A stretch of 64,000 bases of DNA. Origin: CAYWBU01 sp942491525 (GTDB lineage Bacteria > Desulfobacterota > Desulfomonilia > UBA1062). A program made the translations under genes and the position numbers. Location of the stretch: NCBI GenBank assembly GCA_942491525.1, contig CALOBW010000002.1, forward strand, positions 1-64,000. The letters are read 5' to 3'. This document shows, in pieces, positions 1 through 10,770 of the stretch. The notes under the pieces are model-generated. The model worked only from the letters and a program-made list of their open reading frames with translations. It had not been told where the DNA came from and did no database searches. The first letter of the stretch is position 1; every line of letters starts with the position of its first letter.

Positions 1-1642
1 ATTGGGAGAAGTTTCCGATCGTGATTGATGGTGTACACCAGGACCACATTTCCTTATCCAAACTGCACGTATCCCCCCGACCCCCCAACTACTGGTGCAA
101 CCTCCCCGCCCCCGACCCCCAACAAGCCGACCTACCTTGATTTACTCATACCAAACCTTAAGTTCAACCAGTTCGCCGGAAGGTCGTTACGAAGTGGGTT
201 AATTTTATCCCGTACAAAGCCAATAACCCGCACCCCTTCTCGGTCGCGGTTGCAGCCCTGCAATCGTTCAGTCATAACATTTTCATGGAATACTGCAATA
301 ACGCCAACGCGGAGGGCCTCCGCGTCATATGGGGGCTAAGTTGGTCTACATCGTCTGCAAAAAAACCCCGCTACTTCTTGGCAACGACGGAGAGGAGATC
401 GGGAACACCGGTTTGATGGAGACCAAATCGGGCATACCAATTCCGACGGGGCCACAAGGCGCGATCCAAGGCCAGATTACAGAAGAATCTGTGGATGATT
501 ACTGGGGCCCACGGGCCAATGTATTCATCCCCTGGGCCGCTCAGTACAGCGACCAGCATGGCGATGTCTTGTGGGGATGGCGCGTTATCGAAGAGCCTAA
601 ATATGATGCTTATGGAGTGAACACGGACGTGTACCTCTCGAAGAAGATGCGGGATCTTACCAATCTTTACGATAACGGCCGATTCAGGATTACCTATGCC
701 GGAGTCAATTACATGCCGGATAGTGACATTCTATGGACGCTTGTAGAAAAAGGTGAGACAACATTCCCGCTGGAGCCCGAAGACCCGATCGCGCGAGCGG
801 AAGTCAATGGTATGGTGGGTTCCTTCTACGTAGACGCAATGGGGAACCAAAAAAACCCACTCCGCGCCCGAGTTGCGGGCGGGACGCATCTGGTCCAGAT
901 GTTCGATCATGTGGCGTCGGGCGCCTACATGAATTGTTTAAAGATTATAATGGTTATAATGCTATGTTACCTCCGAACGAGGGCTCGGTGATTGCGAATA
1001 CTAACCGGATTTTCGTTTATCACCGTATCCGACTCGGGCTGGAAGCACTCGACAACCTCGCCAGTGTCTACGCCAAGACTGACGTAAAAAAACCGCCGGA
1101 CCACATCCTGTTTCACGTACCGGGGAATGATCTGCCCCACGCACAAGGGCGAGCTCGACCCAATGCCACCTGAACACGCGAGGCATGACCTGTGGGCCGG
1201 TGTGCACGAGGCCACGGGAATCTTTTTATACAGTTTCGGCTACGCCCACAAAGATCCGCTGGCGTGGAGCGAGTACGTTGAAGCGCTGTATTTGATCAAG
1301 CAGACGATCCGTCCGTACATCATCGATGGTGTGAAGTCCCACCCGGAGACCGCCCTTCCAACTCCCATATCATCCGACTACTACATATCGAAGATAGCCC
1401 CAGTACGCGATGATCTCGCGCTGCCCGATTACACGGCCATTAATCTAACGCTCTTCCAGAAAGGGTAACATCGGTTATCTGATCGCCACGAACTCGGTGA
1501 GCGATTCGCTACCCCTCCAGGTCACTTTGGACAATCCCATCATGATGGTCGAAGTCGTGTCGGGAATGGCAGAGACCCTGATGTGGAACAATTCCGACAT
1601 TGATAGATAACTTCAGTGGTATCGATGGTCGGGTTTACAAGA
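1..1642 (+). pseudogene. Frameshifted fragment of a glycosidase-like protein
   Basis: Protein-like stretches continue across all three plus frames: about 3-140 ('WEKFPIVIDGVHQDHISL'), 190-330 ('KWVNFIPYKANNPHPFSVAV'), 329-935 (the longest piece), 934-1150, 1127-1468, then 1468-1605 ('IGYLIATNSVSDSLPLQVTL') and finally 'DNFSGIDGRVYKITF'. Together they would form one protein of roughly 530 residues with an open left edge. The aromatic-rich middle and a C-terminal beta-sandwich-like end of the type '...NxFxGIDGRVYKI' recall carbohydrate-active hydrolases whose last domain packs on the catalytic barrel. That assignment is a resemblance, not a motif match; I see no diagnostic catalytic pair. At least five frame changes in 1.6 kb mean either a decayed gene or poor sequence. 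Codon use and GC differ from the block that follows. Confidence 0.4.
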
Positions 1643-1966
1643 TCACCTTCGCCTTCTTCGGCCCCTGAGCGGACCCACTGCCTGCGCGACCACTCGCAGC
1701 TCATGCCACCGCCGAGCCTTTTTCGAGGCGCAGGAGCGGACCCGGACGACGTTGGCGGCGTCCAGCACGTCCACCTTCAGCCGGCTCGGATACCCATGCC
1801 CGCTCGCAGGACCGTGCAGGTGAGCACGGGCATGTAGATCGATGCCCATGTCCTCTCCCAGAGTCACGTTGGCCGATGGAAAACCGGGCCCCCCTTCGGA
1901 AAACTTGCAAGAAGCGCCCGATGGAGGTCCCGTCTTCTCGTCCTACCAAGACAGAGAAGACGACGA
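1643..1966. other. No gene; junction into high-GC block
   Basis: No convincing coding frame. Base composition shifts to GC-rich sequence resembling the myxobacteria-like block to the right, so a join between unrelated sequences probably lies near 1640-1700. Open frames here on both strands are the stop-poor shadows expected of GC-rich DNA. Confidence 0.4.
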
Positions 1967-2152
1967 GTGTGGCATGACCTCCTGCGCGACCCAAGCCTGT
2001 ACGACCTGCTGCTTCGCATCGACGAAGACCTCTACGCCGAGGCCCTCGCCCGCGGCTGCCCATTCTGCGGCGCCCCGCTCACGCGGCCCACTACCCCCGC
2101 AAGCCCCGTGGCGGTCCGGCCAAGCTGCCCGACGGCTACGATCGCCGCCTGA
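1967..2152 (+). pseudogene. Fragment of a zinc-finger protein of the kind linked to insertion sequences
   Basis: The frame encodes 'DLLRDPSLYDLLLRIDEDL' followed by 'ARGCPFCGAPL', a CxxC half of a zinc ribbon. Further protein-like sequence ('RKPRGGPAKLPDGYDRR') is in another frame, so the gene is shifted at about 2090. I recall similar short zinc-ribbon proteins beside transposases in myxobacterial genomes; this is from memory and not testable here. No partner C-terminal cysteine pair remains. It lies convergent to the ATPase gene on the other strand. Confidence 0.35.
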
Positions 2153-2239
2153 GTGTACCATTCCGCGTTATTTGCGAGATTTCGTTCCACGTTCGTCGCG
2201 TGAAGTCGCAGAGGCCGCATTTGTCTGCGGAGAGGGACG

Positions 2240-3055
2240 GCCGGCCGAGTTGCAGCTCCTGCACAGGCATCGAGCATCACTCGTTCGTCGACGAAGCTCT
2301 GGTCGCGCTCGTGCGCGAGCATGAGGCTCGCTCGCAGGAGTCGGCTCGCGCGGCCTGGGCAGCCCGTGGCTGACCCGCCAGAGCAGTTCGATCGCCTGGT
2401 CGGACAGCAGCTTGGTCTTGGCTCCGGCGATCTTCAGCCCGTGGTCGACCATGGCCATGAAGGCGTCGCGCTCGCGTGGCGGCATGACGTTGGTCGAGAC
2501 CACGCGGCTGTTGAGCGCGGCGTGCTGGCGCATGCCGAGCCGGGCCGCGAGCGAGGGCAGACCCACGAGCCAGACCGTCAGCAGCTCGCGGCGGTCGAAG
2601 TTGCGGTTGAGGAAGCCGGCGAGGTCGAGGAAGAAGCTATCGGGCAGGTGCTGGGCCTCGTCGATCACGAGGATCGGGATCACCGATTCGACATCGACGA
2701 GGTGCTCGATCGTCGTCTTGAGCTGCCGCCACAGCGCGTCGCGGTGTCGCGCCGGCTGCAGGCCAAGCGCGGTCGCGAGGTTGCGATAGACCGCCGCTGG
2801 TGTCACCGCGGTATCGCAGATGTAGACGATGCGATATTCGGGTTCGGGCAGGGCGTCGCACAGGTTCCGCAGCGCGGCGGTCTTGCCCGAGCCGGCCTCG
2901 CCGGTCAGCAGGCCGAGGCCTGGCTCGGAGGCGAGGTAGGTGAAGGTTCGACGCAATCGTTCGTAGTGCTCGTCGGCGTCGAAGAAGGTCTTGCCGACCG
3001 CGTCGCGCGGGAGCGGGTCGTGGGCGAGACCGAAGCGCTTGCGGTAGATGCTCAT
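2240..3055 (-). pseudogene. AAA+ ATPase transposition helper (TniB/ExeA-like), frameshifted near the end
   Basis: Starts 'MSIYRKRFGLAHDPLPRDAV', the typical beginning of ExeA/TniB-type ATPases that deliver target DNA to DDE transposases. The Walker A site is 'GEAGSGKT' (about residues 46-53), Walker B is 'ILVIDEAQHL', and there is a sensor-like 'LNSRV' later. The reading frame leaves the family pattern at about 2350 after 'SHGLPRP' and resumes one frame over with 'MLAHERDQSFVDE', the expected C-terminal helix. The start codon overlaps the stop of the upstream transposase as ATGA, so the two were translated as a pair. Function: ATP-dependent target capture for the adjacent transposase. The frameshift could be real decay or a sequence error. 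Confidence 0.6.
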
Positions 3056-4410
3056 CGCTCGCCTCCGCCCGTCGGACATGCCGGGGCGCGCGAGGCCATA
3101 GTGCTCGCGCTCGAGATCCGCGAGCGGATCGATCCCGGTCGGCTCGGAGTCGGGCTCGGGCTTGGGCTGCGTCACGCGTCGCTTGCGGCTGGCGTTGGCG
3201 AGCAGGTCGAGCTCGACGGTGTCGCAGACGAAGCGCCGTCGAGCCAGACCTGCGGGCACGGCTCGGGCTCGTTGGGATCCCAGCGCAGCTCGACCTGCTC
3301 GCCGACGAGCTCGGACTGGACCTCGAGCATGCGACCGCCAAAGCGCACGGTCCCGTCCTTGCGGACCTTTCGCTTGGCTCGGTGCCAAAACACGCGGTCG
3401 AGGTCGAGCCCGGCTGGAAGCTCGCGCAGCTGCCCGGCCTCGACCTCGGTGAGCATGTGCTCGAGTGGCGCGCGTTCGGTCGTCTCATGATCGCGCGGCT
3501 GATACTCGCAGAGCGAGCCAGGCCCAGTGCTTCGACTGCAAGTCCGTGCAGCTCGAGCGGCTCGTCGGGGAGCTCGTCGAGCACTTCCTCACCCCAGGTA
3601 CGCTGCCAGCGCTCGATCACGCCTTTGGCCTCGGCGTCACCCGGCAGCGTGTGGATCAGGTGAATGCCCAAGTCTGCGCAGATCTGTTGTAGCGAGCTGG
3701 ATTTGTAGGCCGAGCCGCCATCGACGTAATAGGCTCGCGGTCGTCCGTAGGTCCGCAGGGCGTCTTTGATCACGCCCTCGTGGGCGACCGCGCTCTCGCT
3801 CAGGCAGATGCGACTGGCCACGATGAAGCGCGTCGCACAGTCGATGATGTTGATCGCATAGCTCTTGCGAGTCCGCCGCTCGTGACATGACTCGCGGCCC
3901 GTGTTTGACGTCGCCGACCCACAGATCGCCCGCGTGCTCGAGGATGAAAGACCGACGCTCACGAATCGCCGCCCGCGTTGGCCGAGCCGAGATGCCGGCT
4001 TGCACGAGGATCCGATGGACCGTCGAGAGGCTCAGCTCACCAGGCTCGGCTTTCCGGCGCGCGCGCTCGAGGATCTTGATGATTCGTCGGAGCGACCGAC
4101 GGTCGCTCGCGCTTGACCCGAATGATCAGGTCGACGAGCTTCGGGCTCGAGCCTGCGCGCTCGACCTCGGTCTTGCGAGGCTTGGGCTCCAGCTCGGCGA
4201 GTGCACCTGAGTGGTAGCGGTAGTAACCAAGTCTCCAGCGTCCGGGCCGAGAGCCGCACGAGACCGACCGTTGAAGGGGTGCTCGTAGGTCTTGGCCGCG
4301 AGCCTTGGGAGTCGCTCGCGCAGGTCACCGTGCTCGAGTCGCATGCTGACGAGCGGGCCGAGGACCGCGTAGCGCCACAGACCCAGTTTTTGTCGGTCGT
4401 CCTCGTTCAT
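3053..4410 (-). pseudogene. DDE integrase-type transposase of a two-gene element, frameshifted
   Basis: Pieces in successive frames assemble into one transposase: N-terminal 'MNEDDRQKLGLWRYAVLGPL' and a helix-turn-helix region (4410-4080); then 'ILVQAGISARPTRAAIRERR' and 'LWVGDVKHGP', carrying the first catalytic Asp (4005-3890). Next come 'IIDCATRFIVASRI', 'YYVDGGSAYKSSSLQQICADL' with the second Asp, and 'GDAEAKGVIERWQRTWGEEV' with the Glu (3880-3570). A Mu-type C-terminal beta-barrel follows ('RVFWHRAKRKVRKDGTVRFG', to about 3210). The end overlaps the ATPase start at 3053-3055. Together they form an element of the Mu/Tn5053 type rather than IS21, judged by the C-terminal barrel and ExeA-like ATPase. 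At least three frame changes make it non-functional as read. Terminal inverted repeats were not identified. Confidence 0.6.
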
Positions 4411-4429
4411 CGCCTGGGCTTGGCCGCCG

Positions 4430-5470
4430 AGCCCCACGCCACTGAGTGGTCTCGACCGCGGGCCTCGACGACGACCTCATGTCCCGTGTCCCACATGACG
4501 CGGACTCCGGGCACGAGGCGGTCGACGAGCGCCGCGAGCTCGGCCAGTCGAGCGAGGCCGAAGGCGCCGATGACCTCGCAGCGTGTTGCGTCGAGGCCGA
4601 GCGACGCGGACGGCCGCGGTCCGAGCCGGACCGAGCTGCGCGAGGACCACGACCAGCGTGTCGTCGCCCGCTCGCGCAGTCGCCAGCGCCGGCGTGTGCG
4701 CGCGGGTGTCGCTGCGCTGGCGGGCGTCGTCGAGGGCCCCGACGATCCGCTCCCAGGCGCGCGCCAGATGCCGGGCGAGGAAGGCCGGCAGCACGCGCCA
4801 CACGACTCGGCACGCTCGGTTAGCGCAGCGGGAAGATCAGGACTGGATCCGCCCGCTGCCGAGCCCGTCGAGCAGCCGCGTGCGTCGGTCGTGCACGTGG
4901 ATGCTCCGACCAGTCGCAGGCGGGTGACCTGCTGCGCGCGCTCGAGGTCGGGGCTGGCGACGGCCGCGGCGCTGCCGTTCGAGGGTCACGACGTCGGCGG
5001 CGATCAGCGTGCCGCCCACGTATTTTTCACGTCGTCGCGCTTGCGTGGGCGCCTGGACGGTCGAGGCATGGGGTCGTTGGAAGCTGGGTCACTGGCAGAC
5101 TGGGTTTGGCGACTTGGCTTTGCCAGCTGGCTCCGCTTGTCCACCGCGGCTTCCATGTCGCGATCGTGCTCGAGGGGCGGCCTGGCCGAGCGGCCACCGC
5201 AGGTAGGCGCCCCGGAGCACCCGGGTTGCGGAGGCGCTGGTCGTGACGGCCACCAGCACGTGGCTCTGGTTCACGCTCGTCGAGGAGTGCGCCTACGTCT
5301 CACGCTCAACCGACCAGTGCGGGACAACCGCTGCTCGCTCGCGCATCCACGACACGGTACACCGAGACCGAGCGCGGGTATCTGCCGCGCGCTGACGTCT
5401 CCCCGTCGGCGTTTCCGCCGACTCCCTGGGAGTGGTGGGGCACGGGAAACGGAACATCGATTAGCTCGAT
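4430..5470. other. Degraded high-GC stretch, no assignable gene
   Basis: A minus-strand protein-like tail ending about 4440 ('FGLARLAELAALVDRLVPGV', then 'RVMWDTGHEVVVEARGRD') and a piece near 5020-4960 ('VGGTLIAADVVTLERQRR') suggest the remains of one more gene upstream of the transposase, possibly part of the same element. Frames are broken between them and no family is recognised. The long plus-strand open frame over 4201-5472 is low-complexity Arg/Ala/Pro sequence and is judged a shadow. Confidence 0.35.
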
Positions 5471-5690
5471 GACGATGCCATCAAAAAGCTCACCCTCTCA
5501 GCAGGCGCCAACTCCGCAACCCGTGCCAGCCTGCGGTGAAGAAGTGCACGTGCTCGCCACAAATCTGGCCAGCTGTCGCCGAAGACGTGTCGACTCCAGG
5601 CACCACGGTTTCCCACACGAGGTGATCCCCAAGCAACCTGCCCGAGGACCGGGGTCCTGGTCCACCACCTGACCCGTTCCGCGATGTGGA

Positions 5691-7575
5691 TCAGTACAGG
5701 TAGACGGCCCCGGAAGCGCCCGCGGAGTTGTCGTCCTGGTTGCCACCGATGCCCGTCGCTCCGCTACTTTCGTATACCGCCCCGACGGCCAAGGTGTTGC
5801 CGTCATTCGCCACTCCCACCTCGTACGCGAACTGGTCTCCCAAATCGGTGTTGGAAGCCTTGACGTAGGCCTGCTGCGACCAGTTCGCGCCCTCGCGGAC
5901 GAACACATATGCGGCTCCGGACTGTGTGGAGTCGTCGGCTTGGTCGCCGTCGATGCCGGTGGCGTTGCTGGCTTCTCGATTGGCGCCGACGCCAGGGTGT
6001 TGCCGCCGCCCGACAGGGACAGCTCGAGCCGAACTGCGTCCTGGCGCATCGGCGTTGGAGCGGCTTGATGTAGGCCGGCCGCGACCAGATCCCGCCGTTG
6101 CGGACGAACACATACGCGGCCCCGGCCTCCATGTCGTTGGTGCCCTGGTCGCCATCGACGCCGGTCGTGTTGCTGTCTTCAACCTGTGCCCCCACGGCCA
6201 ACGCGTCACCGTTGCCCGACAACGCTACGCTCCTCCCGAACCAGTCCCGCATGATCTGGGTGTTCGAGGCCTTGAGGTAGGCCTCCTGGGACCACACCAC
6301 GCCGTCGCGGACGAACACGCACACGGCTCCAGAATTTGTAACGGCGCTGTTGTTGCCCTGGTTGCCGTCGATGCCGGTCGCGCTGCCATGCGTTCACGGC
6401 AGGCGCTCACGCCAAGGTGCCGTTGCCGTCCCCCGAGAACGCCACGCTCACTCCGAAGGGGTCGTCCCCTCCTACGACGAGTCGCCTTCGGTGTTCGAGG
6501 CCTCCATGTAGGCTTCCTGCGTCCACACGCCGCCGTCGCTGACGAACACGTACACGGCTCCGGATCAACGGCGCCGTTGTCGGCCTGATTGCCGTCGATG
6601 CCGGTCGCGTTGCTGTCTTCACCGATAGCACCCACGGCGAGCGTGTTGCCATCGCCCGACAGTGCCACGTCCCCTCCGAAGAGGTCGTACTCGTCGGGGT
6701 TGGAGGCCTCGACATGGGCTTGCTGCGACCAGACGTCGCCGTTGCGGATGAACACATACGCCTCGCCGGCGCCACCCACCGTTTCGCCGGATATTTGGGG
6801 TGCGCCGACGGCCAAGGTGTTGCCATCGCTCGACAGCGTCAAGCACTCTCCCAAAGCGATCGTTCATCTCGGCGTTGGGGTGGAGTTTGGACGGGCTTGT
6901 TGACCCAAACGGCGCCGATGTGGTGGAACATGTACACGGCACCCTGGCTGGCCGCGACGCCGAACTCCGCGCGGGGCCTTCGATAGCGAGCGTGCTGCCG
7001 TCGCCCGACAGCGTCAGGCTGTACCCGGAATCCAGTGGACACCCCGACCGACCGCTAGCAGTCGCACGCTCAGCCAAGGTGCTGGCCACGTCCACGCTCG
7101 CCGAATCCACGCAGCCGTCGGCATTGCAGGCGCGCAGCCTGTAGCTCGCGTTCCACCGAAGGTACAGCGGCATCGTGATCGAGATCGACTCCCCCACGAT
7201 GTCTTCGCCGATCTGCACGAATTGCCCGCCGAGCGGGGCCCTTGAGCAGCTCGATAGAACTCCGCACCAGGTACGGCTGCCCAACTGAAGTCGAATTGCT
7301 CGACGTCAGGCTCAGCCCGAGCACGACCTCGGGCGCGACGCAGAGGGTCGTGCACGTGTCGAGCTCGTTGGTGTTACCGTCGTCACACGCCTCGCCCGGC
7401 TGTACGACGCCGTCGCCACACACAGCCGGCTCACCGTCGCCATCACCGTCGCCATCACCGTCGCCATCACCGCTGGTGTCCGTGCCCGAGCTGCCATCTG
7501 CCAAGCAGTCCTCGCAGATCGGACACCCCGTGAGCATGAGCAGCACGAAGACGAGACACGCCAGCGTGTTCGTCG
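5691..7575 (-). pseudogene. Surface lipoprotein with DUF4215 motif and FG-GAP repeats, frameshifted
   Basis: Reading leftwards from about 7575: 'ACLVFVLLMLTGC', a lipoprotein signal with lipobox LTGC; a Gly-Asp repeat linker; 'CGDGVVQPGEACDDGNTNEL', the Cys-rich DUF4215 signature common in myxobacterial surface proteins; a beta-sandwich-like spacer; then at least six FG-GAP-type repeats of the form 'LSGDGNTLAVGA ... AYVFVRNG ... WSQQAYVKASN' down to the stop at 5691. FG-GAP blades form beta-propellers, so an exported, cell-surface binding protein is likely. The frame changes at least six times across the repeats. The style (GC-rich, DUF4215, FG-GAP with 'EDSNATGIDG') points to Nannocystaceae-like myxobacteria; that is inference. 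Confidence 0.6.
7431..7471. repeat. Tandem 12-bp repeat encoding a Gly-Asp linker
   Basis: The unit TCACCGTCGCCA (written on the plus strand) repeats a little over three times. On the minus strand it encodes alternating Gly-Asp between the lipobox and the DUF4215 motif. In-frame 12-bp units can expand or contract without breaking the gene. Confidence 0.8.
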
Positions 7576-7580
7576 GCCGG

Positions 7581-7620
7581 CGATGCGCATCGCGGACGGG
7601 CGAGGCGCATCGCGGACGGG
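7581..7620. repeat. 20-bp direct repeat, two tandem copies
   Basis: 7581-7600 and 7601-7620 match at 19 of 20 positions (unit CGATGCGCATCGCGGACGGG, second copy with G for T at position 4). It lies at the 5' end of the lipoprotein gene and duplicates a possible start region, which may explain the uncertain start there. Confidence 0.8.
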
Positions 7621-7739
7621 TCAGCTGCCAGACAGGACCCGTTCGGCGCGATGTCGCCCCCGAACTTGCCCAGCTCCGTGAGCCCGAGGCACGGCTCGAC
7701 CATCACGGCCTGTTCAGAGTCGTGTCGATCACGCGGCGA

Positions 7740-8127
7740 AGTTCAGCTCGAGCTGGCCAACAGGGGCTGGCCGAAGCGGATGGGATTGTCTTCAGCTCTG
7801 GCAGGGCCGCGGAGGCGGACGGGCACCGAGGCCGAGCTCGGCGAGCACACGCGCGATGTCGTCCGGCTTGTTGGCGAGCCCTTTTCACCAAGCGCATCGC
7901 ACCGCGGCAGCGCGGGCAGGTCATGACGTCGACCGCGAACACGCGCTGCAGCAGCCACGCCCATGGGTGTCGCGCAGGTTGTTTGGCGAGCCCCTCGAGC
8001 GCCGTCGGCTCGCCCACGAGCGACAACGGGATCTGCGTCGGCTCAGCGCTCTTGGGTTCGGGGCCTGGCACGACTTCGGCCCGCGCGTTGGCATGCGCCG
8101 CGAGCACGCCGTGGTAGCGTGACGAGA
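7740..8127 (-). pseudogene. C-terminal end of an IS91-family (Y2) transposase
   Basis: From 8127 leftwards: 'RYHGVLAAHANARAEVVPG', then 'HPWAWLLQRVFAVDVMTCPR', then 'CRGAMRLVKR', the region after the catalytic Y2_Tnp domain of IS91-type rolling-circle transposases, with a CPxC zinc-finger half. The frame shifts at about 7880 and continues as 'NPIRFGQPLL'. The catalytic HUH and tyrosine motifs are absent because the gene is cut at 8127-8130, where unrelated sequence begins. That cut is probably a scaffold join. Confidence 0.6.
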
Positions 8128-8129
8128 AA

Positions 8130-10538
8130 AATCTCTGCCGAAGGGCTACTGGTTGTAGACGCGCCGACGGTGCTTCCTTGTTACTGTCCGAGATCACCGC
8201 GAGCGAAATGCCATCCTGGCGGAGATGCGCAGTCGAGACTCGGCGTCCTATCGCACTTATGTGGCCGGCCTCGGTTTCGAAGCTCCCGAAGCAAGGTTGT
8301 CGCAGAGACTTCCCATAGGAAGCGCGGAAGTCATTCGGAACGCAGACCGCAAACTTTTCAAAGACTTTTACGATACTTGGTACAGGCCGGACAACATGGT
8401 CCTGGTAATGAGCGGTGATTTCGATGCCCGGTTGGCCGAGCGGCTCATAAAAGACCGATTTAGCGATGTATCCGTCCGCAGTCCGCAAAGGGACAAACCC
8501 GAATTCGGCACCGTCAACCATGCGGGTATCAAACCCTTCTACCATTTCGAAAAGGAAGCGGGCAACACCACGGTATCTCTGGAAGTTATCGAAAAGTGTC
8601 TCACTGTCCGGATTCCGCCGCCTCTTCAGGAGCAACTGCTCCAGGAAGAGGTCGCCGACTGGATGCTCCAGCATCGCTTCGATGCTCTGTCAAGAAACCC
8701 GATACAACGTTTACGGATGTGTCCTCCGGCTCGGGAACCTTCCCGCGCCGCTGAAACGGCGATGACTATGCCGAAGGCAACCCTGAAGACTGGGATGGAA
8801 TGCTGAATTTAATCGAGTGACCCTCAGAAGTGCCCTTGATTTCGGCTTCACCCAGACTGAGCTGGAGCGCGTCAAAAAAAGCGTGCTGGCCGAGTACGAC
8901 GACGCGGTGAAAACATCCAACACCCGCGACAGCCGTCGACTGGCAATGCAGATCATCTCTTCGTTGAATCGAGACCGGGTTTTTCAATCACCGCAGCAGA
9001 GAAAAAGGCGCTCGTGGGCCCGATGTTTGAGGCCCTCACGCTCGACCGGGTAAACACAGCTTTTCGGGGCGTCTGGTCGCCCACTCACCGGCTCGTCATG
9101 GTCACCGGGAATGCGGACCTGGCCACCGGCGAAACCCCTCCCGAACGCCAGTTATTGGCTGCTTATGATCGGAGCCGATTGACGGCGGTCGTCCCCAACG
9201 GGGAGGCGAAACCCGTCCGCTTTCCTTACCTGCCTGACCCGTCATCCAAAGGTCGTATTGTCAACAGGATGTCCCTTCCGGATCTCGGGATCACCCAGAT
9301 CGATTTTGCCAATGGGGTGCGCCTGAATCTTAAAAAGACCGATTTCAAGAAAAATGAGGTCCTGGTCAACATTTCCTTCGGCACCGGCCGGTCCGGTGAA
9401 CCATATAATCTGCCGGGACTCTCCGAACTCGGCCAGGCGGTTGTCGATGAAAGCGGTTTGGGCCCATTGAGTCGCGACGATATCGACCGGGCCAAGCGGT
9501 TTATGCGGCGCTGCAACGGTTGACGAATACTGCGTAGAAGACCATTTTGCTTTAGAAGGTAAAACGGTAAAGGAAGAGACCCGTCTGCTGTTTCAGCTGT
9601 TGTACGCCTACCTGATGGATCCGGTTTACAGCGAGGAGATTTACGCCTTTCGATGCAGCGATTTGGCTGGGGATGTATACGGCGCTTTCCCGATCGATCG
9701 ATGGGCAGATGCAACTTTCCGGATACTGCTCCCTCGCCGGCGGCGACCAGCGTTTCGGCCTCCTCGCCTTTCGATTCTTTCGCGGCCTTGACGTTCAAAG
9801 ACGTGCGTTCAGGGATTGATACCGCCGTGAAAAACGAGCCCCTGGAGGTATCCGTGGTCGGCGATTTTGACGAGGCGGTGGTGGTCGATATTGTCGGCAC
9901 CCATATCGGCAGTCTGCCTGCCCGGCCGGGTTTCCAGCGGCGAGAAACGATCTTCCTCGATCCGATTCCCGCCCCGCAGTCTTTAGACATACAGGTTGAA
10001 ACGGAAATCCCCAAAGCCTTGATCGTGGTCGCCTATCCCACCGGAGACACGCGGGATATCAAACGCACGCGTCGCTTGGCCGTGTTGGGTGAAGTTCTTC
10101 TCGACCGGCTGCGGGAACGGTTGCGGGAGAGTCTGGGGGCTACTCATTCACCTGATGCCCAGCACAGGCCCCGCGCGGGCCTACCCCGGCTATGCGTTTT
10201 TCAAGCTGCGGCGCTAGCAGATCCGGCCCAGACGATCGCTGTTGTGGATGAGGTCAGGCAGATCATATCCGATCTCTCACAAAACGGCATCCGCCCGGAT
10301 GAGCTGGAAAGGGCCACCGTCCGAGCCTCACTGAGATAAAGGACTGCATCCGTACCAACGCTTACTGGCTCGATAAGCTTTGCCCTGACGGGGTCAAAAC
10401 AATTCCCTCAGCAAATCGAGTGGAGCCGGACGATCCAGACTGATTACGCCGACATAACCAGTCGTGAACTGTCGCAACTGGCTGCTAAGTACCTGAACAA
10501 CGAAAAGGCGGCCGCGATCGTCATCAAACCGGTCTGAC
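8130..10538 (+). pseudogene. M16 family zinc peptidase, N-terminus missing and frameshifted
   Basis: Pieces in several plus frames follow the M16 (insulinase/pitrilysin) order. 8225-8620 holds 'FKDFYDTWYRPDNMVLVMSGDF', the classic segment after the first catalytic half. 8817-8990 holds 'ERVKKSVLAEYDDAVKTSN'. 9014-9500 holds 'RLVMVTGNADL' and 'QIDFANGVRLNLKKTDFKKN', the second-half start. 9790-10330 holds 'LEVSVVGDFDEAVVVDIVGT', and the tail ends 'ELSQLAAKYLNNEKAAAIVI' before a TGA at about 10538. The HxxEH zinc site belongs to the missing part left of 8130. At least five frame changes are needed. The gene shares a 12-nt repeat just after its stop with the two-component locus, so both probably come from one genome. 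Confidence 0.6.
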
Positions 10539-10549
10539 CTCCTTGTAGA

Positions 10550-10561
10550 AACTGATCGGTT
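10550..10561 (+). repeat. Copy of 12-nt dispersed motif AACTGATCGGTT
   Basis: Lies 12 nt after the M16 peptidase stop. The same 12 nt recur at 12903-12914 and, inverted, at 10811-10822 around the two-component system. Short degenerate GGTTC-type sequence follows. Confidence 0.7.
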
Positions 10562-10604
10562 CCAGGTTCAGGGTTCCGGGTTGAAAAGCCTTTAAAAAGT
10601 ATTC

Positions 10605-10735
10605 AGAAATATCAAATTTCAAGCACCAAATGCCAATGAAATCCCAAATTTCAATATCCAACGACCCAAACAGGTTTGAATTTTGGTCATTGTGATTTAT
10701 TTGTTATTTGTTATTTGTTATTTGGGTTTTTCACC
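10605..10735. repeat. AT-rich imperfect inverted repeat (MITE-like intergenic element)
   Basis: The left half carries 'CAAATTTCAAGCACCAAAT' and a second 'CCAAATTTCAATATCCAA'; the right half carries 'GTTTGAATTTTGGTCATTG' and a run of TTATTTG repeated three to four times. The centre (CAAACAGGTTTG, 10666-10677) is a near-perfect palindrome, so the arms can fold into one long imperfect hairpin. I recall hairpin repeats of this look in intergenic regions of deltaproteobacterial and planctomycete genomes. No coding frame is present between 10539 and 10842. Confidence 0.6.
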
Positions 10736-10770
10736 GAAACTTAAAAATTTCTTCTTCTATCAAAGTGGTC

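Noticed and set aside
1..1642. Phage capsid or virus structural gene
   Set aside because: First impression from the Trp/Tyr-rich sequence, but the C-terminal part looks like a carbohydrate-active enzyme end and no phage genes are near.
2321..3490. 389-codon plus-strand frame across the ATPase/transposase
   Set aside because: GC-rich shadow of the minus-strand transposition genes, which carry Walker and DDE motifs.
7431..7471. CRISPR-like spaced repeats
   Set aside because: Contiguous 12-bp coding repeat without spacers.
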